Assembly (NCBI GenBank): GCA_021820965.1
Contig: JAKACZ010000042.1
Coordinates: 1-40,384 of the forward strand
Source: Bacillota bacterium
GTDB lineage: Bacteria; Bacillota; Sulfobacillia; Sulfobacillales; Sulfobacillaceae
Length of the DNA: 40,384 nucleotides
Direction: 5' to 3'
Below the pieces are notes generated by a model. That model was given only the letters and a program-made list of their open reading frames with translations. It had not been told where the DNA came from and ran no database searches. Positions 9,604 through 18,933 of this stretch are shown piece after piece. Numbering within the stretch: position 1 is the stretch's first letter; each line of letters starts with the position of its first letter. The position numbers and the translations under genes were made by a program.

Positions 9604-10118
9604 GGCATGTCTCCTTGACGATCGCTACGATACCGTTTTAAGTAAGGGACCAGTCCCCCTGCGTCCAGGATCGATTGCAAATGGGATGGCAGCGCGGGAA
9701 ATGACCACTGCTCGTTCGATCTTTGGCGGATTATAATCCCCTGGTCCAGGTTAACGGTGATCCACTCCCCTTCTTCGATGGCACTGGCAATACATGCTGC
9801 GCATTCAACCACCGGTAGGCCCACGTTAATGGCATTGCGATAGAAAATTCGGGCGAAAAAGGGTGCGATGACCGCCTTGATCCCAGCTCTTTTGAGCGCC
9901 TCGGGGGCCGCTTCCCGACTCGATCCGCAGCCAAAGTTCTTTCCCGCCAGGATAATGCCTCCGGTCTCCGCCACCTCTTGCACGAATCCGGGCCGTATTC
10001 CTGCCATCACATGGGGAACCACTTCGTCATAACTCAGTTTCAGGTATTGCCCAGGGACAATAACATCCGTGTCGACGTTCTCTCCAAAACGGAAGACAGG
10101 GGCTTCAATCGTTGCCAT
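9600..10118 (-). CDS. LeuD-type hydratase small subunit
   Basis: This 172-residue swivel-domain subunit of an aconitase-superfamily hydratase partners the large subunit encoded just upstream. It shows the VDTDVIVPGQYL entry motif and the substrate loop GKNFGCGSSREAAPEALK, followed by IKAVIAPFFARIFYRN, as in LeuD/DmdB proteins. The start lies one base after the large-subunit stop and the end overlaps the lyase start (ATGA), so all three are coupled. It could be isopropylmalate, citraconate or dimethylmaleate dehydratase. The neighbours (lyase, MFS, GntR and amidohydrolase, with no leuA or leuB) argue for a catabolic dicarboxylate and against leucine synthesis. Confidence 0.9.
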   Translation of the reverse strand: MATIEAPVFRFGENVDTDVIVPGQYLKLSYDEVVPHVMAGIRPGFVQEVAETGGIILAGKNFGCGSSREAAPEALKRAGIKAVIAPFFARIFYRNAINVGLPVVECAACIASAIEEGEWITVNLDQGIIIRQRSNEQWSFPALPSHLQSILDAGGLVPYLKRYRSDRQGDMP

Positions 10119-10119
10119 C

Positions 10120-11382
10120 CTAAATCACCTCCCGCGGATCGGTAATACTTCCTTGGATAGCACTGGCGGCTACCGTCGCCGGGGAACCCAAGTACACTTG
10201 GGCAGAGGGATGTCCCATGCGGCCCGGAAAGTTTCGATTGGTCGACGAAATCCCCACTTCGCCTGGGCCCAACAACCCGGCACCCAAACCGGCACAAGCC
10301 CCACAGGTCGATGACAAAATTGTGGCTCCAGCAGCAATTAGTGTCTGTAATGTTCCGTCTTGAGCGGCCCGTTCCATGGCCCGGCGGGAGGCCGGCGCGA
10401 CCAAAAATCGCATGCCGGACGCGATTCGCTTCCCTCGAACGACGTCGGCGGCTGCCCTTAGGTCGTGATATTTCGCACCGGTGCATGCCCCAATATAGGC
10501 CTGGTCAAGCGGAACTCTGACCTCGCGGGCGGGCACCACATTGTCCGGCCGCGGCGGTTTAGCCACAAGTGGCTCAAGGTTGTTGAGATCGACCGCGATA
10601 CGCTCTGCGTATTCGGCATAGGGATCCGCAATCATATTGACAATCGTTTCTGCCTCCACACCATGCTCGATTAGCCAGTTCCTGGTAGCACCGTCCGTTT
10701 CAAAGACGGCTGTCTTTGCACCCAGTTCAATCGCCATGTTGGTCAACACCATACGCTCCTCCACCGGCAAGGATGCAATGGAACCGCCATACTCCAAGCA
10801 TTGGTAAGTGGCGTGGTCCATGCCCAATTGCCCCAGCAAAGACAACACAATATCCTTCGCCATCACGCCGTTCGGCAGGCTGCCCTGGAGTTCAATGCGA
10901 ATCGTACGGGGAACCTTCAACCAGGTTCGGCCCGTCACCAAAATCCCCAGCATGTCGGTCGACCCCATAGGAATTGCAATAGCACCCAATGCGCCTGGCG
11001 TGGCGGAGTGAGAATCCCCGCCCGCCATCAGCATGCCGGGACGAATATAGCCAGATTCGGCCGGCACAATATGACAGATGCCCTCCAATTCATGATATCG
11101 TGCTATGCCGTAATCCTGAGCGAACCGCCGCGCTGTCTGTAGGATAATCGCTTCATCGGCACTGTTGGGCATAGCATAGTGATCGGCGACCAGAACGATC
11201 CGCTCAGGATCCCAAAGCGGCATATTCAATTCCTTAAGCGGCTCTAAGATTCGGCGGGGTCCACCGGAATCATGCATCATAGCTAAATCAACCGAGGCTA
11301 CGATAATATCCCCGGGTTGGATTGATGACTGACCACTCGCGCGAATCAATACCTTTTCAACAATCGTGGACCCTCTCGGCAT
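10120..11382 (-). CDS. LeuC/aconitase-type hydratase large subunit
   Basis: The iron-sulfur subunit is about 420 residues long. Cluster-binding Cys residues are visible in IGACTGAKYHDLR and in the closely spaced pair STCGACAGLG. The substrate-site segments MAGGDSHSATPGALGAIAIPMGSTDM and FPGRMGHPSAQVYLGSP are typical of LeuC/DmdA. I choose the ATG at 11382 because GGGAGGGTCGTTG precedes it; an in-frame ATG nine codons earlier lacks such a site. With the small subunit it should hydrate an unsaturated dicarboxylate reversibly. The 4Fe-4S cluster makes it oxygen-sensitive unless protected. Confidence 0.92.
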   Translation of the reverse strand: MPRGSTIVEKVLIRASGQSSIQPGDIIVASVDLAMMHDSGGPRRILEPLKELNMPLWDPERIVLVADHYAMPNSADEAIILQTARRFAQDYGIARYHELEGICHIVPAESGYIRPGMLMAGGDSHSATPGALGAIAIPMGSTDMLGILVTGRTWLKVPRTIRIELQGSLPNGVMAKDIVLSLLGQLGMDHATYQCLEYGGSIASLPVEERMVLTNMAIELGAKTAVFETDGATRNWLIEHGVEAETIVNMIADPYAEYAERIAVDLNNLEPLVAKPPRPDNVVPAREVRVPLDQAYIGACTGAKYHDLRAAADVVRGKRIASGMRFLVAPASRRAMERAAQDGTLQTLIAAGATILSSTCGACAGLGAGLLGPGEVGISSTNRNFPGRMGHPSAQVYLGSPATVAASAIQGSITDPREVI

Positions 11383-11413
11383 CAACGACCCTCCCAAAGT
11401 AATCCCCACTCGC

Positions 11414-12199
11414 TTAAAGCGGATTGGTCATTGAGGTGACCCACACCTCCGATAGCAACGGCTCCGCAGCCGATAACCGCACACGATAAGCGTATCGATC
11501 CGGCCGATACAAGCTTTCGAGCACCATGACGGAGACACCTCCGGCATAATAAATCCGATGGCCCTGGAGCAAAGGTGAACCCACCGGGGCTCCCAAACAC
11601 TCGCTTACCTCGGGCGACGTAAGGGTTGCGCTGATGATCTGATCCGCGCTGTCCAATTGGGCTCCAAGACGCTTCAATACGGAGACCAGGGATTTATGCC
11701 TCAGCTCATCTAGATTGATACGGGATGCCCAATCGGGCGCAATCCAGTTGGCCAGGTACTCAAAGGGCTCCCCGTTTGATGACCGTACACGCGTCACCTT
11801 GAGAACGGTCCCCATAGGCTGTGCCATTTTGAATGCTTGCGCGATGCGCGGAGGGCAGGTCACGTAAACCGCGCCTAAAAGGCTCACATCCGTATTTTCC
11901 CCCAAGGTTTCAATGGCATTCAAGGTCCCCGCAAGCTCTGTAACTGTATTGCGACGAGGAGCCTCAAGAACAAAAGTCCCTCGTCCCTGTTTGCGAACCA
12001 AAATCCCTTCCTGCACTAAAGAGTCGATGGCCTGTCGAATCGTAATGCGGCTGACCGAGAACCGTTGCATAAGATCGTGCTCCGGCGGAATTTTGGCACC
12101 AACCTCAACACGACCCTCAGCAAGTTCCGTGCGTAACAACATGGCAACTTGGTGGTAAAGCGGTATTTTATTGGACCGATGCAGGGACGTTTGCAGCAT
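11414..12199 (-). CDS. GntR-family regulator with UTRA effector domain
   Basis: About 261 residues. The N-terminal winged helix runs from IPLYHQVAMLLRTEL through SRITIRQAIDSLVQEGILVRKQGRGTFV, the GntR signature. The C-terminal half has the UTRA (HutC/FarR) pattern, including VLKVTRVRSSNGEPFEY and the late SPLLQGHRIYYAGG. UTRA domains sense small carboxylates or sugar phosphates. The ATG at 12199 follows AAAGGG nine bases upstream; the longer frame adds 18 residues without support. The start lies inside the 3' end of the MFS gene by 32 bases, so the regulator is co-transcribed with the carrier and probably controls this operon. Confidence 0.88.
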   Translation of the reverse strand: MLQTSLHRSNKIPLYHQVAMLLRTELAEGRVEVGAKIPPEHDLMQRFSVSRITIRQAIDSLVQEGILVRKQGRGTFVLEAPRRNTVTELAGTLNAIETLGENTDVSLLGAVYVTCPPRIAQAFKMAQPMGTVLKVTRVRSSNGEPFEYLANWIAPDWASRINLDELRHKSLVSVLKRLGAQLDSADQIISATLTSPEVSECLGAPVGSPLLQGHRIYYAGGVSVMVLESLYRPDRYAYRVRLSAAEPLLSEVWVTSMTNPL

Positions 12200-13454
12200 G
12201 CCCTCCCACCCTTTGTTCACGTGTAATAAAGAGCAAACAAACCGCACCAACAATGGCTAACACGGCCATTAGAGCAAAACCACTGCCAAAGCTGCCCGTA
12301 GCCTGAGCGATGAACCCTGTAACCGCGGGAGCCACAATTCCTGACAACGCAAACGCTGCATCAACGAACCCCGCCGCAACCGCGGGCTGCTGCGGTTCAG
12401 CGTCAATAGCCGTGACCCACCACAAGGGGCCGGTAACCATGCCAAATCCTACCCCGAGAGAAATAAAGATGAGCGCTGTCGTAAGCGATGGCGCAGTCAC
12501 AATTGGAACCAGAGACAAGCCGGCCAACAATAGCGCCAGACCCATCACGACAAATCGCGGTCGGTGCCTGGGGTTGTGTTTGAAAATACGGTCGACAACA
12601 ACCCCACTAACAATGGCGCCCACTGTAGCCAATGCCCAGGGCAACACGCTAAACAAACCAACCGACGCGAGGTCGAGGTGGAAGGTTTGCCCTAAATAGC
12701 CTGGCAGCCAGTACATAAACGCCCAGAACATATAGCCCCACGCGAAATATCCAATGGCCGACATCCACAAATTGCGATTACTAAATAGGGCGCTCCAATC
12801 GATTTTGCGAACCGCCGGCGCCTCCTCTTCGTCAAGCCGCCCGGCCTGAATGTATTCCTGTTCCTGAATGTTTACCCTGGGGTGATCCTCCGGTCGGTCG
12901 CTATACATGAACCGCCAGAATCCTACCCATACCACACCGACCAGTCCCAAAACCACGAATGTCATATGCCACCCGACATGCGTCAAGAGCTGGGTTACGA
13001 TCGGTCCACCAACCATCAAACTGAACGGTACGCCGATACCAACGATGATGCCCAACGCCCGGCCCCGCTCGTGCCCTGGCAGCCATCGGCTCGAAGCCCG
13101 GGTTGCCGCCGGGAATCCCGGACCCTCGGAGGCACCTAACAGAACCCGAACTACGAAGAACTCCGCGAAAGACCCCGCCACCGCGGTCGCGATCGTTACC
13201 AGGGACCATACGGCGGCAGCAATACTCCAGGTGCGCTTTGGACCATACCGGTCGACCAGGGCTCCGCCGAAAAACGCCAGCACCAGGTATCCGACGGAAA
13301 ATGCGCTGTCGATAATACCCCACTGCGCGTCGTTAAAATGGAGCGCCGCCGAAATAGGGCTTGTCGCATAGCCAATCGCCGACCGGTCCAGATAGTTGAT
13401 CAATGTAATAACCGCGATGAGAACAACAATACTCCAACGATATTTAGACCGCAT
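12168..13454 (-). CDS. MFS carrier of the anion:cation symporter (ACS) group
   Basis: This 428-residue protein has twelve predicted helices. The ACS-type N-terminus INYLDRSAIGYATSP, the loop 2-3 motif GGALVDRYGPKRTW, and the family-typical GASEGPGFPAATRASSRWLP followed by RGRALGI are visible. ACS members import organic anions such as hexuronates, glucarate, phthalate or other dicarboxylates by proton symport. It is the first gene of the minus-strand catabolic operon, with GAAGGAGGTATG just before its ATG. That supports it bringing in the acid processed by the LeuCD-like hydratase and the lyase. Confidence 0.9.
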   Translation of the reverse strand: MRSKYRWSIVVLIAVITLINYLDRSAIGYATSPISAALHFNDAQWGIIDSAFSVGYLVLAFFGGALVDRYGPKRTWSIAAAVWSLVTIATAVAGSFAEFFVVRVLLGASEGPGFPAATRASSRWLPGHERGRALGIIVGIGVPFSLMVGGPIVTQLLTHVGWHMTFVVLGLVGVVWVGFWRFMYSDRPEDHPRVNIQEQEYIQAGRLDEEEAPAVRKIDWSALFSNRNLWMSAIGYFAWGYMFWAFMYWLPGYLGQTFHLDLASVGLFSVLPWALATVGAIVSGVVVDRIFKHNPRHRPRFVVMGLALLLAGLSLVPIVTAPSLTTALIFISLGVGFGMVTGPLWWVTAIDAEPQQPAVAAGFVDAAFALSGIVAPAVTGFIAQATGSFGSGFALMAVLAIVGAVCLLFITREQRVGGHAANVPASVQ

Positions 13455-13482
13455 GTGTCATACCTCCTTCTAACTCATCTCA

Positions 13483-13521
13483 TGATCCTAACGTTATGAC
13501 AACAGGAGCATTCGCGAATAA
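13483..13521. promoter_or_regulatory. Candidate operators upstream of the MFS operon
   Basis: Two perfect palindromes stand 35-65 bases before the MFS start: TAACGTTA at 13489-13496 and ATTCGCGAAT at 13510-13519. They lie where a promoter or operator for the operon would be and are plausible sites for the GntR regulator encoded downstream. No firm -35/-10 pair is visible. Assignment to the regulator is inference from position only. Confidence 0.3.
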
Positions 13522-14241
13522 TATGCGCAATTCCTCCTTGTACTGAAAACTTTTCGTGCTCATTGAGTAACAAAGGTGCCGCATTGTTTAGGCTCGTTAA
13601 GCTGGCGTTCCCAGCGGCTGGGCTCCCCTTGGTATGAGAGGGCGTCCAAGATTTGACATCGGATGTTGGTAGTACGAGAGGTGTCAGATGCCCTTAGAAA
13701 GTTCTAACGCCTCGAATCTACAGCCTCGCCGGGATTTGAAGTCCCTTTTGGGCCTTTGTGTCCATTTTCGTCTGGTTGCGGCTGCCGCATGAATCAATGA
13801 CCCCTGTGCACGATTACCTGGCTGAATTGTTTGACGTTCGACAGCACGGTGGAGAATCTGTGGTGCGAATCTCAAAAAACGCAATGGGCGGCGTCTTTGA
13901 ACACACCGCCCGCGCATTCCACTTGTTTGCGAAAGCGCCAAGACCGAGTCAAGCGGGTTAGGCCATAGGGCTAGATTTGGAAGTTAGTCATTGGGCTGGC
14001 GCGGTGCAAATTCCCTTTCGGGGACTTCCAAGGGTCGTCAACGCCTGGGGAGATCCGGCACAAGACGCGCACGATGCCCAATGGCGCGGCGCAGCGGTTG
14101 TTAGAACCAGGAACTTTCTGAGGATGTCCTCAGAAACCCGGCCCCAACCCGTCTTTGAATGTGTGTGGACGGGACGATATTCGCAAGCCAATCCCGGGCT
14201 TTCGCGATGCGCTCCCCATGGTTAGTCTCGCGTGCCCCTGG
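13522..14241. other. Gene-poor spacer between the two catabolic operons
   Basis: About 700 bases hold only short overlapping frames. One plus-strand frame (13758-13961) has protein-like composition around residues PVHDYLAELFDVRQHGG but no ribosome site and no recognisable family, so it may be a gene fragment. Nothing else could be supported. Confidence 0.35.
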
Positions 14242-15811
14242 CTAACTAGCGCTTTCCTCGTTAACTCCGGCAGACACCTCCTCGGTTACCCGACCACGGC
14301 TCACACCGACAAAGTAGAAAATGACAGCGAGGACTATCACGACAAGAACATCGGCCGGATACGGAATCCAGTTATGGCCGCCGAATGATTTCGAACCCAC
14401 AAACGACAAGGTCGTCAGTATCGCTTGATAAATGAGAAACCACAAGCCTGACTGCCAATGCGTTTCCGTCCCCCGGTTCCAGGTTCCCGCGAAGAACAGA
14501 ATCATGCCAATTAACGACAGCGCCATCAGGTAGCCATTCGTTGGCCAGCCTGACCAATACACAATGAGGGAGCCAATGACGAACGCGACAGGCGCAATCA
14601 CCTTGAGGCCCTTGATGGTAATGGGGCGATTCAGGTGTGGTCCCGTACGCCGTAGCACAATTGCGGAAATCGGTCCGGCCAGATAGCTTAAGACTACCGC
14701 AGAGGACACAATGCCCACCAGTTTTGACCAGCTGGGAAATGGCAACAGGAAGATAAGTCCCATGATAAAGGACAGGATCAGTGCCACATAGGGTACCTGG
14801 GTCTTGATGTGAACCTTGCCAACCCAGTTGGGCAAATAGCCGTTCTTCTCCATGGCATACAGCACGCGTGACGACGTCGCGTTGTAAACCAAGACATTCA
14901 CCCCGGGTGACAGCACCGCATCCCCGAAGAGAATAATAGCGAGCCAGCCAATATTCAGCGCTAGGGCCAAATTTGCGAACGGGGAGGAGAAATTCAGCGC
15001 CGCCCAACCGTGAGCCAACAGATGGGTGGGCACGCCGCCCAGGAACACGATTTGCAACAAGATGACAATCACAGCTGATACCCCAACTGACCACAGCACC
15101 GCCCGCGGAATGTCCCGCTGGGGATTGGCAGACTCACCGGCGAGATCCAATGATTGTCGGAATCCCAACAAGGCAAAGATAACGCCGGCGTTCGCCACCG
15201 CGGTCATGACGCCCGTAAACCCGTCTGGAGCAAATGATGTCTTGGAGAAATTGGCCCCGTGAAAATGAAAGGCCAACACAATAATCGTCAGAATCGGGAC
15301 GGCAAATTTCACCGCCGTCAATTTCGAACTCAATGATGCGAAGAGCTTCACACCTTGCTAATTGACCAGAAAGAATACTAACATCAATAGAAGCGCGATC
15401 AATAGACCTTCACCGGTAAGTATGCCGGTGGCCTTGTTATATAGGCCGGGAAACCAGTCGTCGCTACTGCATGACTGCAGCGGACTCGATGGGTGGGGTG
15501 GCGGCATAACCAATATAGGCGGCCCAGCTAACCACAAAACTCATAAACCGCCCGTGCGAGTACTGCGGGTACCGCGCCACGCCGCCGGCGTCAGGAATCA
15601 TCCCGCCGAGCTCGGCGAATACCAGCGCCATTAATCCGATGGCGATGGCACCGATAACCCACGCCAAAATCGAGGACGGACCGGCATCCCGTGCCGCGTA
15701 AAATGCGCCAAACAACCAGCCTGATCCAAAAATGCCAGCGATGGACGCCATGATGAGCTCGAAAAAGGTCAATGTGCGCTTCAGTCCTACCGGCCTTTGC
15801 CCGCTTGCCAC
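14242..15811 (-). pseudogene. APC-superfamily amino acid permease, broken by a frameshift and a stop
   Basis: From GTG 15811 (AAGGGAGAG six bases upstream) the frame encodes a typical APC start, with FFELIMASIAGIFGSGWLFG as helix 1 and AELGGMIPDAGG (usual AELG-MIPxxGG). It then meets TAG at 15464-15466, just after PPIESAAVMQ. Restoring one missing base resumes SDDWFPGLYNKATG and the next helix, which ends in VN followed by another in-frame TAG at 15358-15360. After that the rest of the carrier (about 370 residues, many helices) is open to 14242. The sum is about 523 codons, normal for the family. A frameshift plus an independent nonsense codon makes true loss of function likely. The ancestral role was import of an amino-acid-like substrate for the adjacent enzymes. 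Confidence 0.85.
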
Positions 15812-15879
15812 ATCTATCTCTCCCTTCGCTATTCTCGGATTTAACTGACAATTGAAGCGAAAGAAATAGGACAGGGCAA

Positions 15880-16824
15880 CTACCGACTGACCCATTTCCC
15901 TGCTATCCACGCCATGGCTTGATCGCGGTATAGATACCCCTCGTAGTCACCTCGGGACGCCACCGCAGACGCCCCCATGACTGAGCCTAAACGCATGGCT
16001 TGACTCCACTCCCAGCCCCAAAGGCGCGCAGCAATCACTCCCGCGGCCAGCCCATCGCCGGCCCCCACCGGATCGACCACAACCGTGGGCACGGCGGGGA
16101 AATGTTCCACCGTTCCGCCGATATTTATCCACGCCCCATGCTCGCCTTCGGTCCCGATGACCACTTGGTCGGGTCGCAGATGCAACCGATCGCGCACCAG
16201 TGCCGCATCACACCCCCAAAGGCTCTGGAACTCCTCGCCCGATCCGAAGACCAGCGTGCTGTCCGGAATCAACCGTTCGAGACACTCCCGCCACGCCTGG
16301 GCGTCCCCCAGTTTCCATCTGACATTGATGTCTAGACTGCGAGTGCCTTTCAGCGTCGGCCAGATTTTCGCGAGTCCCTCACGGTTATTCTGACTTAGCA
16401 TGGGGGTAATCCCGGAGACGTGAACCCAGTTACTACGGCGCATCAGATCTCCCCACTGCAATAGTGGGAGCCGCGTCGCGGGCGAATCCTTACGTACATA
16501 GTGCACGACTGGATCGGCCGATGGCCCCACCCACTCCTTTATCAGAAGGCCCGTCGGGCGTTCGGGATCGTCGTGAATGAACGAGGTCGTGATATCTTCT
16601 GCGCGGATTGCCTTTTTGACAAGGGCACCGAAGGGATCGGCACCAACAGCCGTTCCATACACAACCTCAACACCGAGCCGCCGCAATCCGACAGCAACGT
16701 TCAACTCCGATCCCGCCACATATGGCCGTAACATGGCTCCGTCTTCGACATGGCGGCGGTCTTCCGCGACAAGGGCAACCAATGGCTCTCCCACTGTCCA
16801 TACCAGGGGGGCTCGACGAGTCAC
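15880..16824 (-). CDS. PfkB-family sugar kinase, probably 2-keto-3-deoxygluconate kinase
   Basis: This 314-residue ribokinase-fold kinase has the N-terminal sugar-binding block VAGSELNVAVGLRRLG and the C-terminal PfkB signature with anion hole GAGDGLAAG (254-262), Asp257 being the catalytic base. Its GTG start overlaps the KDPG aldolase stop (GTGA). Pairing a PfkB kinase with a KDPG aldolase makes 2-keto-3-deoxygluconate the most likely substrate, giving KDPG with ATP. Fructokinase-like alternatives are less consistent with the context. Confidence 0.87.
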   Translation of the reverse strand: MTRRAPLVWTVGEPLVALVAEDRRHVEDGAMLRPYVAGSELNVAVGLRRLGVEVVYGTAVGADPFGALVKKAIRAEDITTSFIHDDPERPTGLLIKEWVGPSADPVVHYVRKDSPATRLPLLQWGDLMRRSNWVHVSGITPMLSQNNREGLAKIWPTLKGTRSLDINVRWKLGDAQAWRECLERLIPDSTLVFGSGEEFQSLWGCDAALVRDRLHLRPDQVVIGTEGEHGAWINIGGTVEHFPAVPTVVVDPVGAGDGLAAGVIAARLWGWEWSQAMRLGSVMGASAVASRGDYEGYLYRDQAMAWIAGKWVSR

Positions 16825-17429
16825 GCTCCCAACTCCCGTTTTGCGAACGCGGCCCGCTCCCGTGTGTCTTCGATCGCACCGTCGGTTAGGGAGCCACCCA
16901 TACCGACAGCTAACGCTCCTGCATCAAGCCAAATCCGGGCGTCTTTAGGCCCGATCCCTCCGGTCGCCACAAACTGTACTGATGGAAACACCTTGCCGAT
17001 CGCTTTCATGTAGTTCACCCCTAAATGTGCGGCAGGGAACAACTTGAGAACCGTAAATCCGGAGGAAACGGCTTGAGCCACTTCAGTCGGGGTCATCACG
17101 CCGGGCAGGTAGGCTATCCCCTGGCTATGAGCCCACGCTCCTACATGCGGTGAGTAATCGGGGGCGACCAGAAATTGCGCACCGGATGCGATGGAGCGTT
17201 CGGCTAAATCTACCGCCAACACGGTACCGGCTCCCACAATCAGACTCGGCCACTCCTTCCGCAATGTCTGAATCACCTCGATGGCGCCGGGAGTGGTCAA
17301 CGCAACTTCGACGCACGGCCACCCCTCCTCGGCTAGCACCCGTGACGTGTCTAGGGCGGACCCGGCCGTCCCTCGGCGAATTATTGGCAGAATGGGCCAC
17401 TGTGCCAACGCAGTACGGAGTTCGTTCAT
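16821..17429 (-). CDS. KDPG/KHG aldolase
   Basis: This 202-residue class I aldolase cleaves 2-keto-3-deoxy-6-phosphogluconate to pyruvate and glyceraldehyde-3-phosphate. The catalytic Glu41 lies in CVEVALTTPGAIEV and the Schiff-base Lys129 in TVLKLFPA. GAGTVL, the FLVAPDYSPHV strand and the ATGGIG phosphate loop complete the family pattern. Its ATG overlaps the RidA stop and its stop overlaps the kinase start, so the three genes form one translationally coupled unit. It is the last step of the inferred route. Confidence 0.93.
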   Translation of the reverse strand: MNELRTALAQWPILPIIRRGTAGSALDTSRVLAEEGWPCVEVALTTPGAIEVIQTLRKEWPSLIVGAGTVLAVDLAERSIASGAQFLVAPDYSPHVGAWAHSQGIAYLPGVMTPTEVAQAVSSGFTVLKLFPAAHLGVNYMKAIGKVFPSVQFVATGGIGPKDARIWLDAGALAVGMGGSLTDGAIEDTRERAAFAKRELGA

Positions 17430-17809
17430 GAATCCTTCCCCGCAATCAGGTCGATTTCGACCAGGATGCCATTCAGTGCTGAGCCGACTGTAGTACGGAC
17501 CGGACGGTTCTCAGGCTCGAAGTAGCTCTCATAGGCACGGTTAAAGCCAGCAAAGTCGTCCAGTAGCCGGGCCAGATGAACAGTTACTTTAATTGCATGG
17601 TGGAAGTCCATCTCGGCAGCCTGCAAGATGGTGCGCAGATTTTTCATCACTTGGTGGGTCTGCTCTTCAATCGTCGTTCCCACCACCAACCCCGTCGCCG
17701 GGTCTATTGGCACCACGCCGGCCGTAAATAGCAAACCGTTCCATAGTACGCCTTGCGAATACGGTCCGCCCGGCGGCGGGGCTTCCGATGTGTGTATGCG
17801 TTGCTTCAT
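17426..17809 (-). CDS. RidA (YjgF/UK114) enamine/imine deaminase
   Basis: About 127 residues. The family motifs GPYSQGVLWNGLLFTAG, the central MKNLRTILQAAEMDF and the C-terminal LVEIDLIA (with the conserved Glu) are present. The conserved Arg appears in RPVRTTVG, although the usual RxCxE context is changed. I start at ATG 17809, nine bases after AGGAGG; an upstream ATG overlapping the previous stop leaves the ribosome site inside the gene. RidA hydrolyses reactive enamines released by PLP-dependent dehydratases, which fits its place immediately after the DSD1-like ammonia-lyase. Confidence 0.9.
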   Translation of the reverse strand: MKQRIHTSEAPPPGGPYSQGVLWNGLLFTAGVVPIDPATGLVVGTTIEEQTHQVMKNLRTILQAAEMDFHHAIKVTVHLARLLDDFAGFNRAYESYFEPENRPVRTTVGSALNGILVEIDLIAGKDS

Positions 17810-17823
17810 GTTGTTAGTCCTCC

Positions 17824-18912
17824 TCATTGAACTTTGCCCCGGGCCAATGTGGGAAGAGTGCCGGCGACCTGGTCATGTCGGATTAGATACGTCATGTCGT
17901 GTAGATTAATCGTCGTGCACGCGTGGTTGGGAACAATGCGAATGCGGTCGCCAATAGCCCATGGTAGAATCTCCGGAGATTCGAGAACCCCGTGTTCTTC
18001 AGACAGTCGAGCCAGCCGCCAGCCCGGCTGTCCCCACAGGGCGCCGTAGCCACCAGCCACAGGACCATCCGACGATAACGTCTTGCTGCCAGCGTCAAGC
18101 ACAACCCGATTGGGGGCGGGTTTCGACACGACTGTTGTGAGCACCGACAGGGCGCAATCGTCCCAAGTAGCCGCGAACGATGCCACGGTGGCGGCGTCAT
18201 TGTATACGTACGTTCCCGGCCGGATTTCGGTAGCGACCGTGAGCTCCTCTAGAAATGCGGCAGGCACCGTGCCACCCTCGCTAATCACGGTTGGATGTAG
18301 GCGGTGCTCTTGCAGGACCTTCACCAGGTTGGATAAGTATTGGTTCTCCTCACGAATGCGCCCTACGATTTCGTCCTGGACGTGCGTGCGGGCAATATGC
18401 CCACCAAAGCAGGTAATCCCCCCATAGTGGACGCCGTGCATCCGGCGGACATAGTCGGCCAGATCTACGACAGCGGTGGCCCCCAACACGCCGCAACGAT
18501 GCATGCCGGTATCGACCTCAATAATGGCCTCGATTGGGATTCCCGTCCGTTGATAGACGCGGGCCAATGCGTCGACGCCGGCAGTCGAATCGACGCTGAC
18601 GCGGGGCATCAATCCACGGTGCACCAAGGACACCAGTTTGTCTTCCTTCAGCTGCCCGATAATCGGAAAACCGATAGACTGTCGTCGGATCCCCGCATCA
18701 AGCATTGTTTCCGCTTCGCCCAGCTTCGCCACCATGATGCCCTCTGCTCCTAGTTGCACTTGCTGTTGAGCCCAAAGGGGACTCTTGTGCGTTTTGGTGT
18801 GCGGCCGTAGGGCAAGGCCTCGAGCGCTGGCTGCTGTGGCCATACCTTGCAAGTTATGCTCGACGATCGTCTGATCCACAAGAATAGACGGGGTATCCAG
18901 TTCGCTCCACAT
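17824..18912 (-). CDS. DSD1/D-threonine-aldolase-like PLP enzyme, probable D-amino-acid or amino-sugar-acid ammonia-lyase
   Basis: This 362-residue fold-type III (alanine-racemase-like) PLP enzyme starts with LDTPSILVD. The Schiff-base Lys40 is in RPHTKTHK, and the C-terminal Zn site His330/Cys332 is in PNHACTTINLHD, the pair that defines metal-dependent D-serine dehydratases and D-threonine aldolases. The family includes D-glucosaminate dehydratase. Because RidA, KDPG aldolase and KDG kinase follow in the same coupled operon, the best guess is dehydration and deamination of a 2-amino-sugar acid to 2-keto-3-deoxygluconate and ammonia. D-serine or D-threonine as substrate would leave the kinase and aldolase unexplained. 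Confidence 0.85.
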   Translation of the reverse strand: MWSELDTPSILVDQTIVEHNLQGMATAASARGLALRPHTKTHKSPLWAQQQVQLGAEGIMVAKLGEAETMLDAGIRRQSIGFPIIGQLKEDKLVSLVHRGLMPRVSVDSTAGVDALARVYQRTGIPIEAIIEVDTGMHRCGVLGATAVVDLADYVRRMHGVHYGGITCFGGHIARTHVQDEIVGRIREENQYLSNLVKVLQEHRLHPTVISEGGTVPAAFLEELTVATEIRPGTYVYNDAATVASFAATWDDCALSVLTTVVSKPAPNRVVLDAGSKTLSSDGPVAGGYGALWGQPGWRLARLSEEHGVLESPEILPWAIGDRIRIVPNHACTTINLHDMTYLIRHDQVAGTLPTLARGKVQ

Positions 18913-18933
18913 GTGGGTTCCCTCCCCATGACG

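Noticed and set aside
9600..11382. Leucine biosynthesis leuCD
   Set aside because: No leuA or leuB is nearby; the pair is coupled to a C-C lyase and grouped with a carrier, a GntR regulator and an amidohydrolase, which point to catabolism.
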